Of a stretch of DNA of 64,000 nucleotides, positions 1-12,336 are shown one piece after another. Position 1 is the first letter of the stretch, and every line of letters begins with the position of its first letter. The notes beneath the pieces are model-generated. The model saw nothing but the letters and a program-made list of their open reading frames with translations. It ran no database searches and was not told the DNA's origin. Made by a program: the position numbers and the translations under genes. This DNA comes from Cannabis sativa. Its lineage: Eukaryota > Streptophyta > Magnoliopsida > Rosales > Cannabaceae. Location: positions 68,034,600-68,098,599 of the forward strand of contig NC_083602.1 of assembly GCF_029168945.1 (NCBI RefSeq), given 5' to 3'.

Positions 1-888
1 ACTAGAGAACTAAGCCGCGTTCTCATATTTTTGTAATTTTTATATATAAATATATATTGTACTTATAATAAGTGATATAATCTAAAATATAATATTTTTG
101 TCTGTATTATTATTAATTACTAAAAAAAAATTGATTAATTATAGATTTATTAATTTAAATATATAATTAAATTGTATTCTATCATTATTTATAATTTATT
201 ATTTTATATAATTTTTTTGGGTAAGGATATCAAATATCACTTAGAAGAAAAATGAATAAAAAATATGGAGAAAAAAAATAATAGATTGCTAACTCAAATT
301 TTTTGGCTTATAATTAATTGAGCAAGATCAAGTTATCAATCAATCATATATTTTTAAATCAAAATGAATGTAAGAATACTTTGTTTATAGTATAAAAGTA
401 TACTAATAATGGAGTTCTTAATCCATGTGAGATTTTTACAAATAATTAAAAAAACTTACTAAGTCATATATCTCAACATCTACAAATATATAAAATGAAC
501 TAAATTTACTAGAATTCTTTTAAAATAGATTAAAATATTGTAGGATGTCACCTCATTTTCTTTAGTACTTTTTTTTGTATAAATATATAGAAATTAGATA
601 TTGATTTACAAAAATACATAGACTGATAGATTTTACATTAGTGTCTGAGATTTGGACTGAAGTAAAAATAATGCAACCTATAATTTCTATAAGATTTTGT
701 TATTAAAAAATAATTATTATGAAAAATAATTATATTTTAAAAATAATAAAATAAATTATTATAATTTTAATTATTTAATATCGGTAATAATATTATATAT
801 TTAATTAAAATTAATAGTATAAAATTAAAAATTAAGAAAAAGATGTATTTTTTTATTAATAATTATAGATTTTAATTATTTTATATAT
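1..888. repeat. AT-rich intergenic DNA with one diverged copy of a ~560-bp repeat
   Basis: I see no gene here. The stretch is very AT-rich. Around 300-480 it resembles the units at 4465-4650, 5020-5220 and 5660-5750: a 'caatcaatcacata'-like start, then 'gtataaaagtatac', then a block ending in 'ccatgtgagattttt'. It is therefore probably the left part of the same degenerate tandem array, now separated from the rest by the solo LTR. Confidence 0.5.
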
Positions 889-893
889 GTAAT

Positions 894-3800
894 TGTAATA
901 CCCTAAAATTAAGAAATGGATTAGCAAAACCCTAATTAGATAATTATGAACAATTGAGGAATTATATTATTATATAGTTCAATATATGTGAATTAATATG
1001 ATTTATAACATGGTAAGACCCCGTTGGTGAGCCAGGGCCATTTTAGTAATTAACCCGAGAAGGGTAAATTGATAAAATTAATTTAATTACGTGCTTAATA
1101 GAACTATATTATTATATAATATGCATGTGTTGTCTTTTCAGGTGTGTTCTGACAGGTTGGCGCGGTATAGTCACAACCGGGTATTTCGGGCCGAACCGGG
1201 TTCGGGCCGGAAATGCAAATAGAATTGAATTATTTGGTATTTTATTTGATAATGTGAAATTTGAATTTTATTTGGAAATTTATGAGTATGAAATGACATG
1301 AATACCCTTGGATGTGTGAATAGGTGAAAATTGGCCCTAGGGGCAAAATGGTCTTTTGACCTTAATTGATTTATTTTATTAAAAGTTGAATTTTGAGATA
1401 ATGGAAAGGAAAATTCTGGTTTAATCTCCCTCTCACCCGACCCCTCTCTCTCTCTCTCAAAACCCTATTCTTATTCACACTTGATTTTTTGGAAGAAAAG
1501 CTTGATTCTTGGATTGTTTTGGAGCTTTATTATTGTTGAATCTTAAGCTTGCTCTTGGTTTGAGTTTGAGGTAATTTTTATGGGTTTTGATCTTTGTTTA
1601 CTACTGAAATTATTTATGGAAAAGTGATGTTGTGTTTAGTTTTGCATAATAGGAGATTTAGCTCTTGACTTGGTTGGTTTTGGTTGTGAAATTGCAAGTT
1701 TTAGTTGATTATTGGATGAGATTATTGTTACGAAATTTATAGGCAATACGCAAGTGCACATAATTAAGTAGTAAACTCACGCAGGTGAGGTTGAACCACA
1801 GGGAATTGAACTGAATACCACTAAATTAGACTTATGATTCTATTTGGTAGATAAATGATTTTGATAGATTTTGAAATAAAGAAAAACAAGAAAATTAAAG
1901 AAAGCAATAAAGTTGTTTAAACAAGGATGAGAAATTAGGAAAAAGAATCCTTTTGATTTAATTACCCAATTGTTAATGCTAATTACTATTCTCTTTCTTA
2001 ATGTGAATGATAGATTATAAAAATTAACCTAACTCTTTTCAGATCTTTTAGGTCCTAAATCACATGTTATCTAATCATCTCTGAGATAGAAGAACATATA
2101 ATCAGCATTAAGCAATAATCTAAATGTCACAAAGGCTATGCAAATACTTTCGTTTCACATCAAAACCTAGTTTATCCAATTTTAGCATTCTCAATTCTCA
2201 CTTTTCAGATTTTGAATTGGGATCATAGAACATGTAGAAGTGATCAATCTTAAACATGTAATTAAACACAAATATGGATAAATTCACAATCAAGAAAGGA
2301 GAAATAGCAATTATCATTGTTTTGGAGCTTTGTTATTGTTGAATCTTAAGCTTGCTCTTGGTTTGAGTTTAAGGTAATTTTTATGGGTTTTGATCTTTGT
2401 TCACTACTGAAATTATTTATGGAAAAGTGATGTTGTTTTTAGTTTTGCATGATAGGAGATTTAGCTCTTGACTTGGTTGGTTTTGGTTGTGAAATTGCAA
2501 GTTTTAGTTGTGATTATATTGTTAATTATTGGATGAGATTATGAGGGTATTATTTAGGTCTGAATTCATGTGTTTAATGGGGGTTTTGCTGCTGAAAATT
2601 TTATGAGTTAGGTGTGTTTGAAGCTCAAGTTTATGAGCTTGAGTATTGCTTAGTTAAGCTTGAATTTTGTGATTTTTATGTAATCTGAATTGAGGGGTTA
2701 TTGTTGGATTTTGATGCATAATTATGTGTTTTAAATCCCTAGTGTTTGCTAGCAACTCTGGTTTATGATTTGGAAGTTTTGGTTATGAATTTGAATGATT
2801 TTGGTTGAGATTTATGCTGAAAATTCGTGTTCTTGGTGGTTGGTTTCTGGGTTTTGAACCCAGGTGTCGCGGCATGGGTTGGGCATGCCGCGGCCCACCC
2901 TTAAGTTTTTGGGCATTTTTGAGTTTGAACTTTGAAAATTCATAACTTTTGATTCCGAACTCTGATTTGAGAGTTCTTTATATCGTTGGAAAGCTCGTTC
3001 CAAGCTCTATGTGATTATCTCAATTTTAAATGTCATAAAAAAAATTTATGAGTTTGAAATCAGGGGTTAACCCTAGTTGTGAAAATCTCAGATTTGTGTG
3101 ACTAGGATTACCGGCACCTGATCAGGAGTACCTGGGGATTCGGAATCTATGCTTTTGCGGGACAACAGGTAAGACAGTGGTTAGCACGCAGAGTATGTGC
3201 AGTGGAGCTTATATCGAAAGTGATATGTATGATTGTTTAGTAACCGGGATTAGGGTTATTACCCTAATAGGAACTGTTTAATAGCCTAGGGTTATTACCC
3301 TAGTTATATATGTGTGTAAATATCATGTCATGTTAAATGTAATGAGATTCAAGGATTACGCACTTAAGGCATATTCAAGTTTGACTCGGTAACCATAACC
3401 GAGATGAACCATTCTAAGGCCTTATTGTATTTAGACATGTGAGGGCAACACGTAGGTCTACGCCACGTAGATATAAATAGATGTGTGAGCGCAACACATA
3501 GGTCTACACCACGTAGACATAAAAGGGTATGTGAATGCAATATGCAGGTCTATGTCACACAGATATATGTGAATGGCATTTCTAATTAGATAGCATGATG
3601 AGCTTATTATTGATATTGTTTATACTGTCTTGTTGGGCTTGGCTCACGGGTGCTCTACTGTGCAGGAAAGGGTAAGGCTTTAGCTGATCAGCCATGAGTT
3701 CAGGAGCTGGGCGAAGAATGTACATGTCCGAGCCACATCAGACCAAGCGGGTTAAGGGTCTACCAGCGATGTATTTTGAAACTCTATGTTGCCGCTTAGG

Positions 3801-4008
3801 CCAGCTGAAAGAAAGAGACTTGTAATAAAGTTTGTAAATATTTTTGGGATCCCAACTGTTGTAAAGTTTAAATTATTACAAGTTTTATTTTCATTCTGTT
3901 TATTGCAAAAAGTTTAAATTCTGTGCCTTTTTGATTAGTAATCATGTTTAGGGGATTAGGGTTTCGTAAGTAACTTGGGTAGCGTGCCTAATTATCTAGG
4001 GCCTTACA
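894..4008 (+). mobile_element. Solo LTR, ~3.1 kb (family 1)
   Basis: The unit begins TGTAATACCCTA and ends TAGGGCCTTACA, so it has TG...CA ends with a short imperfect inverted repeat. It is flanked by a perfect 5-bp direct repeat GTAAT (889-893 and 4009-4013). No primer-binding site, polypurine tract or gag-pol reading frame lies inside. A second copy in inverse orientation occurs at 10261-15178 with its own target duplication. These traits fit a solo LTR of an LTR retrotransposon left by LTR-LTR recombination; a 5-bp duplication is normal for that class. The lineage (Ty3 or Ty1) cannot be told without an internal region. Inside are short palindromic blocks of the type TAGGGTTATTACCCTA near 3250-3300. 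There is also an internal duplication of about 210 bp. Confidence 0.85.
1513..2542. repeat. ~210-bp direct duplication flanking a ~590-bp foreign segment inside the solo LTR
   Basis: The segment 1513-1726 is repeated at about 2316-2542 with few differences. Between the copies (about 1727-2315) lies sequence absent from the other copy of this LTR family at 10.3-15.2 kb. The inserted piece contains 'gaggttgaaccacaggga', a string type often met in plant retroelements, but no coding capacity. The order copy-insert-copy suggests insertion plus a local duplication, or recombination between two differently interrupted LTR copies. Confidence 0.7.
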
Positions 4009-4013
4009 GTAAT

Positions 4014-5790
4014 AATATTACATATCTTCAATAGAAATTAATAATTTAAAATAAAAATCTAAAAAAATATATTTTTTATTTGTTAAAATACTTCAAAGAT
4101 TTTTTTAAAATTTTAAATATTTGACAAAGATTAAAAATACAAAAATATATGTAAATAAATAATATCAATCACCCACATATTTTGATCACTGATTAGAGAA
4201 GATTATGCTTATCAATCATCCACATATAAAATAAATAATACTATTTTTGAATAAATAATAGTAAAATATATATTCTACAAGTTTAACATTCACAATAGTC
4301 TCGTATCACTAAAAGTATATGTGAAAAATATATAGTTAAGGAGTCTTATTATTCTTAATTATTGTTATTTTTTTTTTTTGAAAAGAGAAGCCTTATTATT
4401 CTAATAAAATATGATGAGAAATTTGAATTCAATTTTATTAAAAAAAAATTATAACTAATTGGGTAAGATTAAATTCATCAATCACACATATAGGAAATAA
4501 ATTATACTAACTTTGTGACAAACCAAAATAAAAGAATATTGATATATTTAATGTAAAAGTATATCATCCACAATAATCTCTAAACCATGTGGGATTTTTG
4601 TGAAGTGACTCTCATATTACTAAAAACATACAAAAATGTGGAAAAATGAGAAAATTAAGATATATTCAACAAAAAATAATAATATAAAATAAAAATTCTA
4701 AAAATATATATTATTTTTATTTGTTAAAAACTTAAGGATGTTTTTTTTTAATTTAAATATTTGATAAAGATTAAATAGTGTAAAAATATGTGAAAATAAA
4801 TAATATTAACTTTGTAACAAATAAAATATATATAACCTATAAATTTAACATATGGTTTTAATTATTTAAATACATTAAGACAAAAAATTATAAGAAAATA
4901 CTTTTTATAGAGAAAAATATTTAAATGATTTTATAATTATTTTAAACTTGATAAAGATTTAAAAAATGCAAAAATATAATTTGTATTCACTTGAAGAAAA
5001 AAAATATAACTAAATGAGTAAGATTAAATTCATCAATCACAAACATAGAAAATAAATTATCCTAACTTTATGAAAAATAAAAATAAAAGAATATTGATCT
5101 ATTTAATGTAAAATTATATCACCCACAATGGTTTCTAAACCATGTGGGACTTTTGTGAAATGACTCTCTAATCTCATATTACTAAAAGCATACAAAAATG
5201 TGGAAAATGAGAAAATAAAGATATATTCAACAAAATTAATAATGTAAAATAAAAATTCTAAAAAAATATATTATTTTTATTTGTTAAAAAACTTAGGGAT
5301 TTTTTTAGATTTAAATATTTGAAAAATATTAAATAGTGCAAAAATATGTAAAAATAAATAATATTAACTTTGGAACAAATAAAATACATATAACCTATAA
5401 ATTTAATATTCTCATCTCACCAAAAATACATATAAAAATATATATTTAAAAAGTCTTATTATTCTAATAAAATATCATGTATTAATAAATTAATATAGTT
5501 TTAATTATTTAAATAAATAATTATAAGAAAATAATTTTTATATGAAAAAATAATTAAATAATTTTATTAATAATTATTTTAAATTTGACAAATATTGAAA
5601 AATATAAAAATAAAATATATTTTCCATTTACTTTAAAAAAAAATTACAACTAATTAGAATAATGATCAATATAATGTAAAAGTATACCACTCACAATGAT
5701 TTTTAAACTATGTGGGACTTTTTTAATATAACTCGCATAAGATGCCATATCATCTCTTTTTTAACCTTCCTTAATATATATATATATATA
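4014..5790. repeat. Degenerate ~550-570-bp tandem repeat array, AT-rich
   Basis: A conserved block around 'aaaccatgtggga' recurs at about 4569-4597, 5121-5149 and 5692-5718, spaced about 552 and 571 bp. Matching neighbouring sequence ('gtaagattaaattcatcaat', 'tactaaaa.catacaaaaatgtgg') extends over most of each unit. A weaker copy begins near 4190-4330. No open frame of interest is present. A (TA)n tract closes the block at 5772-5790. Confidence 0.7.
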
Positions 5791-8251
5791 GGGAGGTGAT
5801 TTTGTCCTGTTATGGCAAATGAGGGAATACAATCCCTGATTGTATTGTAGTCGTTGGATTAAATTGGGGCATGATCTAAGGGTTGGGGTTAAAGTAGGGG
5901 TAGTTAGGGTGCAAAAAATTGTAACCGGTTGGTATTTTATTTTAAAATAATTAATTTTTAAAAACTGATACTGATTGATGATTGATGTACGTACTGACAG
6001 TAACCAATTTTCAAAATACATTAGTATTTCCTTCTTCTTCGTGGGTTAGTGGGTTCAAAATACATTCATAACAGTTAGGTTTATTTTAGGGCACTTGTTC
6101 TCATTTTCTTCTTATTATTCAAATTTTCTTCTTCTTCTTCACATTTTTGTCTTCTTCCTCAAATTTTCTTCTTCTTCTTCCCATTTTTTCTTCTTCTTCA
6201 CATTTTCTTTTAGGGAATAAAATAAATTTAAAATTTGGGTGAGGGAACTGTAGTAGTTTCAGAGTTGGTGTACTAGGTTTTTTGTGTCTCCGGCTCCGTC
6301 TCCGACCGAGGTGGGTTTGTACAACTAAGTGTCTCCGAATGTACAAATTTTCTTCTTCTTTTGCATGTTGTTCGTTCTTTACTTTGGAGCATTGAAAATT
6401 TGTCTAACATTGTTAAAAAAGATTTAAACTTTGGTAAAGAGAAGTGTTGTTCTTCAATCCGTGTATGTGCATTTCGTATTTTTTTTCTGTTCCATTTTTG
6501 GTTTATTGAGTAGTTTTAATCCATTTTACAGGCCTTAAATCTGCTTCGTGAGCAAGTTTTGATTCACAGATTGCTAAAAATCGAACATACATTTTATGTT
6601 CCCCAATTTTACATACAGAGTACTAGGAAGTAGTTACTTATAAATATCCATGTCAGTTCCTATATTTTGTGTGAAGAGCCTGATTCGATTCATGTGTTTA
6701 CCCTTTTTGTTTGTTTTTTTATTGTGAAAGTGTTTTGGATTAATTTATACCCTTGCAGTGAAACAATTTTAACAAAAAAATGTAATGAAAGAAAGAAAAG
6801 CAATGTAAACATTGGTTTGTACAGTGTTGCTGAAAAATAATTGTTTTCGAAAATCAATTTTATTTGGTAATTTGCTAATTTTATTGTGAAAGTGTTTTGG
6901 ATTCATGTGTTTGGTCATTTTGGTGTGTATTTTTTTTACCCAAATGTTTTACCCTCGGCTGCCCTATATTGACCCAAAAAAAATTTGAAAGAAAGGAAAA
7001 CAATGGAATGGTGATGGCTGTCATGTGTTGAGTTAGGTAAAGAAACTATGGTCTTAAATTTTTTAGTTCAGAATGTTACTTTAAATGTGATGTGCTTTGT
7101 AATCTGTTGGGTAGTGAGTGATTGTTGTACTTTAATTACAAGTTTTAGTTTAGATTTTCCTATTGTTATAAATTTGTTTTGAAAAATTTTATGGTTTAGA
7201 CATAAGATTCATGAGTTAATAAGATACACTATTAATAAAAACTATGGCAGTTTTGATTGTTTGTGTAAATCAATTATCGGAGAAGTTATTGAAATTGGTT
7301 ATGACAGTTAGTAGTTAAGCATTATTTTGTTAATTCCGATATTATGTTTTGCAACTTGTTTTGTACTCTGTTCATTATAAATTGGTTATGATTGTATCAC
7401 TATTAAGATTGAACAGAAACAGTATGTTTCGGTGTAAGTGTAAGGTTGTGTTGAAAATAGTATTCTTTCAGGCAATTCATTGAGTTTTTTGTTTTTTTGT
7501 TTTTTGTTTTTTTGTTTTTTGTTTTTTTTTTTGTTTTTGGGTTATGTAATGTTTGTACTTCTCTGGAAGTATGCACTGCACACTGAATTTTGTACAATTC
7601 TTTGATATGTTGCGAATAGTCAATCTCTCAGACTTGTATAGTTGTGGTGACATGTAAATCTTAGAGGGTATTCTTGTCACAAAATATTTAATTGCTTGCC
7701 CTGTATATGAGATAAGAATTCTGTGTCTAGTTCATTTTAGCAACTAAGTTGTACTGGCTAAAATTACGGATTTAAGTTGGTCTTTGGAAGGATTTTTACC
7801 ATAATGAGTCGAAATGACCATGTTGAAAACTTACTGGATATCATCATTCTTAGCAATTTGATTATTAGACAGTTTTTGATTTAGGTGTTAGTTTGTCTGT
7901 TTCTTATGTATATTATGTATTTCTTTTTATGGGGAATGGGGGTTATTATTCAAGATTTAGAGACAAGTAATGTTAAGGTCATGTAAGCATGCTTATCTTA
8001 GCTCTTGCAATCAGTTTTTCTTTAAGCATGTTGGATAGTGAGTGATTGTTGTACTTTAATTACAAGTTTTAGTTTGGATTTTCCTATTGTTATAAATTTG
8101 TTTTTAAAAATTTGATGTGATTTTAGGTGATTATAATGTACGATTTTCATTGTCTTTTGGTCAATTATTTTTTTATATAGTGTATTTGCTGAAATATGTA
8201 GTCGTTATCTGTTAAATTTGTTTATTTTTAATTTGGTTAGGTTCATTAAAC
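5791..8251. other. Probable left end and 5' non-coding part of a Mutator-like unit
   Basis: The sequence character changes at about 5791 ('gggaggtgattttgtcctg'), right after a (TA)n tract, and leads without other features to the Ulp1-type pseudogene. No matching right terminus is visible, because copia sequence begins at about 18578. It contains a pyrimidine-rich CTT microsatellite (about 6087-6215), a (G)T6-7 run (7489-7536) and a direct repeat of about 88 bp (7107-7195 and 8032-8117). I see no conserved protein. Assignment to a Mutator-like unit rests on the gene content downstream, since Ulp1-type genes are often carried by plant MULEs. Confidence 0.35.
7107..8117. repeat. Dispersed direct repeat of ~88 bp (7107-7195, 8032-8117)
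   Basis: Both copies read 'tgggtagtgagtgattgttg' or a one-base variant, followed by the same 'tactttaattacaagtttta' run and a shared tail ending in 'ataaatttgttt'. The spacing is about 925 bp. No function is evident. Confidence 0.8.
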
Positions 8252-10729
8252 ATGGCTGGGAAACGAAAAAGGAAAGGGGCAGCCTAACCCGTAAAGAAGG
8301 ATGTTTCCCCTGAGTCGAACGATAATGTCGTAGCTTGGAGAAATTTCTTGTAAGTTTTGAATTATGGATAGTTGTTTACTCGTGTCAATGATGTTTAACA
8401 TTTATTTTCTTATATATTTGATTGAAATTATGTCCATATGTAGCAATGCCAACTATAAAGCACTTCGAGCAGCTGAGAAGGAATTAACTGAAAAAGAGGT
8501 TTGATCTTGACTGTTACTCAATTTTTTTTACTCAATTGTCCTTAATTCATCGTAATTGTTTGACATACTTTAACATGCTTTCCATGTACTCTGGAGTTGA
8601 TGTAAGTTTGCCTCATATTTCAGGTTACTGATAAATTAAAAGTGCAATTTAAAGGTTTCACCGACGATCAGAAGTCTGAGTGGAGAAACTATGACCCTAA
8701 CCCTACTCCCGCTAAGAAGCCAGTGCAAATAAGAGGGAGGAAAGCAAAGGCAGTTGAGGGTAAGGGGAAGAAAGTGGAGGTGGATGAGGAAGAGGTTGCC
8801 TCTGAAAGTGAAGAAGCATCTGTGTACGGTCGATGCTCCTTCAACCGTTTAATGCGGATTTGCAAGAACCTGAACTTGGAGCAGAAAGATATGATCCAAA
8901 ATGTTGGATTTGGATCATTCATCAGAGAGGATGCACCATACATTGACACCCGATTAGTGAGTTGGTTAATCAAACATGTTGACCCAACCACTAGCATACT
9001 GGATTTGTATGGAAGAAAAATTTACTTATCTGCCGCGATGTTCGGAGATGTTATGGGGGTGGAGGATGGAGGGGATCCTGTAGTCACCGAGGGTGATAGT
9101 GACACTCGATATCTGGAGGAGATATTGAACGTTGTCGACTACACCGTGTCGTTGACAGGCTTGGAGAAATCTTTATTAGAGTGTGTTGAGGTAGACAGCC
9201 TATTTCTAATTAAATTTTCTTTGGTGGTGATAGGGACAGTCCTAGCGCCAAAAACGGGCTGCGATATCACTTCGGGGTACCTACACTCCCTTAGGATTAC
9301 CAGGGACATTCGCCACAAGAACTGGGAAACTGTCGGGTTCAGGTATCTAATGAACTCAATTTTCAGATTCTGAAATAAGCATACGAAGAATGTGTCTGGT
9401 TGCACCATATTGCTCCAGGTACATTGATTTTGTTATCTTTCATTTATGTGAATGTGTTTATTAACTTGATAATATAATATTCTGATTTATTAGTTGAATG
9501 TATTACTAATACATTGTTTGTTTGTCACAGTTGCTGTACTTGACTCACGTCGAGTGGAACTTTGGATATGTTGACCGAATAGTGCTCCCCGTTGATTTTT
9601 GGGGTAGTAAACAATGTAAGTCCGCTTACAAATTTGTGACAGACAATGGGGGTCCCAACAGCGACAAGGTACATCAAATTTTAGTTATATTATGCTAATG
9701 TTATTTTATTTGATATTAATTATTTTGGGTTTGAAAAATTAAATTTGTTTACTTTGTTATGTTTAACAGATAATGCTTACTTCAAATCCCGTAATACTGC
9801 CCAACTACTACTCCGACTCGGAAGGAAGAAAGAGCACTGACCACTTTGTTAGTTCTATCAATGAGTTGAAGGAGTACTTTTCCAAGGAGTTAAAGTCTCA
9901 GTTGAGATCATTTTCTTTGAAAGTTATGGACAAAGTAGAAGGTGTACGTGGTATTGACTGAGAGTTGGAGGAGAATGCTGTAGGGGAAGTGGGGAAGAAG
10001 GCGGAGTGCAGCCAGGCCGTGGAGGAGTCCCCATCGAAGACACCTGTCCGTTCAAAGAATAATGCTGTTGGTAAATCCGAGGAAAATGTGGTGGAATCAG
10101 TATCAACGCATTTACTATCTGCTACGAAATCGGTTGAAGATGAATGCTATCCAGATAAGACCATTGAGGATGACGACTTTGATATAGTCGAAGTGGCGTC
10201 TTTTTGGAATAAAGGCAAATCTCTCGTCAAATCGAAGAAGACATAATCTGAGAATGTGCCTGTAACGCCCTAAATAATTAGGCACGCTACCCAAGATACT
10301 TACGAAATCCTAATCCCCTAATTGGGATTACTAATAAGATTAGCGCGGAAATTAAACTTTAATTATAAACGAAATTAAAATAAAACTTGTAATAATTTAA
10401 ACTTTACAATCTAAAAGTTACAGAAGTTGGGATCCCAAAAACATTTACAAAATATTATTACAAGTCCCTTTTCTTTCAGTCGGCCTAAGTGGCAAAACAG
10501 AGTCTCAAAAATACAACACTGGTAGACCCCAACCCGCTTGGTCTGATATGGCTCGGACATGTACATTCTTCGCCCAGCTCCTGCACTCATGGCTGATCAG
10601 CAATAGTCTTACCCTTTCCTGCACAGTAGAACACCCGTGAGCAAAGCCCAGCAAGACTGTATAAAACATATCAACAATATGCTCATCATATAATATAAAC
10701 AACAATGCCATTCAAATTTGTCTGTGTGA

Positions 10730-11080
10730 CACAGACCTGCATGTTGCACTCACATGCCTATTTATGTCTACGTGGCGTAGACCTTCGTGTTGCGCTCACG
10801 CGCCTAAATACAATAAGGCCTTGGAACAGTTCATCTCGGTTCTTGCTACCAAGTCCAACCTGATTATGCCTTGAACGCATAACCCTTAATCTCAACATAT
10901 ATATTTATCACATAATTAATGGTGCCACTGCACTATTTGTCTATTTGCTATAGACGTGTGTGTTACGCTCACACGCCTATATATGTCTATGTGGCATAGA
11001 CCTGCGTGTTGGTCTCACACGTCTATATATGTCTATGTGGCATAGACCTACGTGTTACGCTCACACGTCTATTTACAATA
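10730..11080. repeat. 46-bp-period short tandem repeat with palindromic core inside LTR family 1
   Basis: The string 'gtctatgtggcatagacct' recurs at 10985 and 11031, alternating with 'ctcacacg(t/c)ctat'. More diverged copies precede it near 10763. The 'ctatgtggcatag' core is nearly palindromic. The homologous area of the first LTR (about 3430-3560) has the same motif with fewer copies, so copy number varies between LTRs. Confidence 0.65.
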
Positions 11081-12336
11081 AGGCCTTAGTAAGGTTTATC
11101 TCGGTTATAATTACTGAGTCTACCTGGTTATGTCTTGCTCGCATAACTCTATTCATATATATTTACGTAATCCATACATTACGTTCTTTTAGTGGTTTAT
11201 CCTAATAATATATACCAGGTCTAACCAAGTTATGTCTTGTACACATAACTCTTGATATATATATACATACATTCCATATACACTGTAACATATAAAATCT
11301 TAGAGTAATAACCCTAACTTGCATACCAAATAGTCTCTAATATAACATATTATTGCATGCTCAAAATAACACTTATAGATATTAATAACCCTAATTCATG
11401 CTTTCACTTGATTAGCAATATTATTGTCATCATTGCTTTCTTACCTTCACATCAATTCTAGGGTAATAACCCTAGACCGCATTACTATCAAACTCAAGGT
11501 ACTAATTTACCGAGTCTAACTTAATTATGCCTTGTGCGCATAATTCTTTATTACAATATATTTAGCATGGCATAGCATTTACACATTAATATTTACTAGG
11601 GTAATAACCCTAGGCCATTAAACCGCTCACTTTAGGGTAATAACCCTAATCTCGGTTTCTAATTTATCACCAATATAATATTCAATATAAGCACCACCGT
11701 GCATATCTCTACATGCAACTACTGTCTTACCTGTTATCCCGCAAAAGAAGAGATTCCAAATCCCCAGGTGCTCTTGACCAAGTACCGGTAATCCTAGTCA
11801 CAATACTGGGATTTACACAAAAAGGGGTTAACCCCTGATTTCACATTCATAAAATATATTCATGGCGTTTAAAATACAGATAATCACATAGAGCTCAAAA
11901 CGAGCTTTCCAACGATATAAAGAACTCCCAAAACGGAGTCCCGAGTCAAAAGTTATGGCCAAAACAAAATTCAGCATTTTCCGATGTACTCCAACCGGAA
12001 TTTCGGTTGTCTGGGCACAGAACACGAAAATTTTCAATCTTTAAGCCCTCAAAACTTACTCAAATCTTCCCCAAACACCACCAAACTTTCTAGAGCATCA
12101 ACATATGACATATTAAACATATTCCATAGCTCAAACACAATAATTTCACTAAAAATCAAAAAGTGCCATTAAAGCTCCAAGCTTGAGTTCCATGAACTCA
12201 AGCTTGCTTTTCACAACCAAATTCTCAATTTACCAATTACAGCTGCTAGCAAATGTTACAGGATCTAAAACACATATTTATGTATCAAAATCCAACAATA
12301 AACCCTCAATTTTAGATTGCCCAATCAACACAAAAA

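Noticed and set aside
5761..6021. 86-codon - strand frame near the probable MULE end
   Set aside because: It ends in Tyr-Ile repeats from the (TA)n tract and has no homology signal.
7403..7680. Lys/Thr-rich - strand frames
   Set aside because: They are produced by the (G)T-run microsatellite at 7489-7536.
8689..8997. - strand frame opposite the Ulp1-type pseudogene
   Set aside because: It is the shadow of the + strand exon, whose codon pattern and homology are clear.
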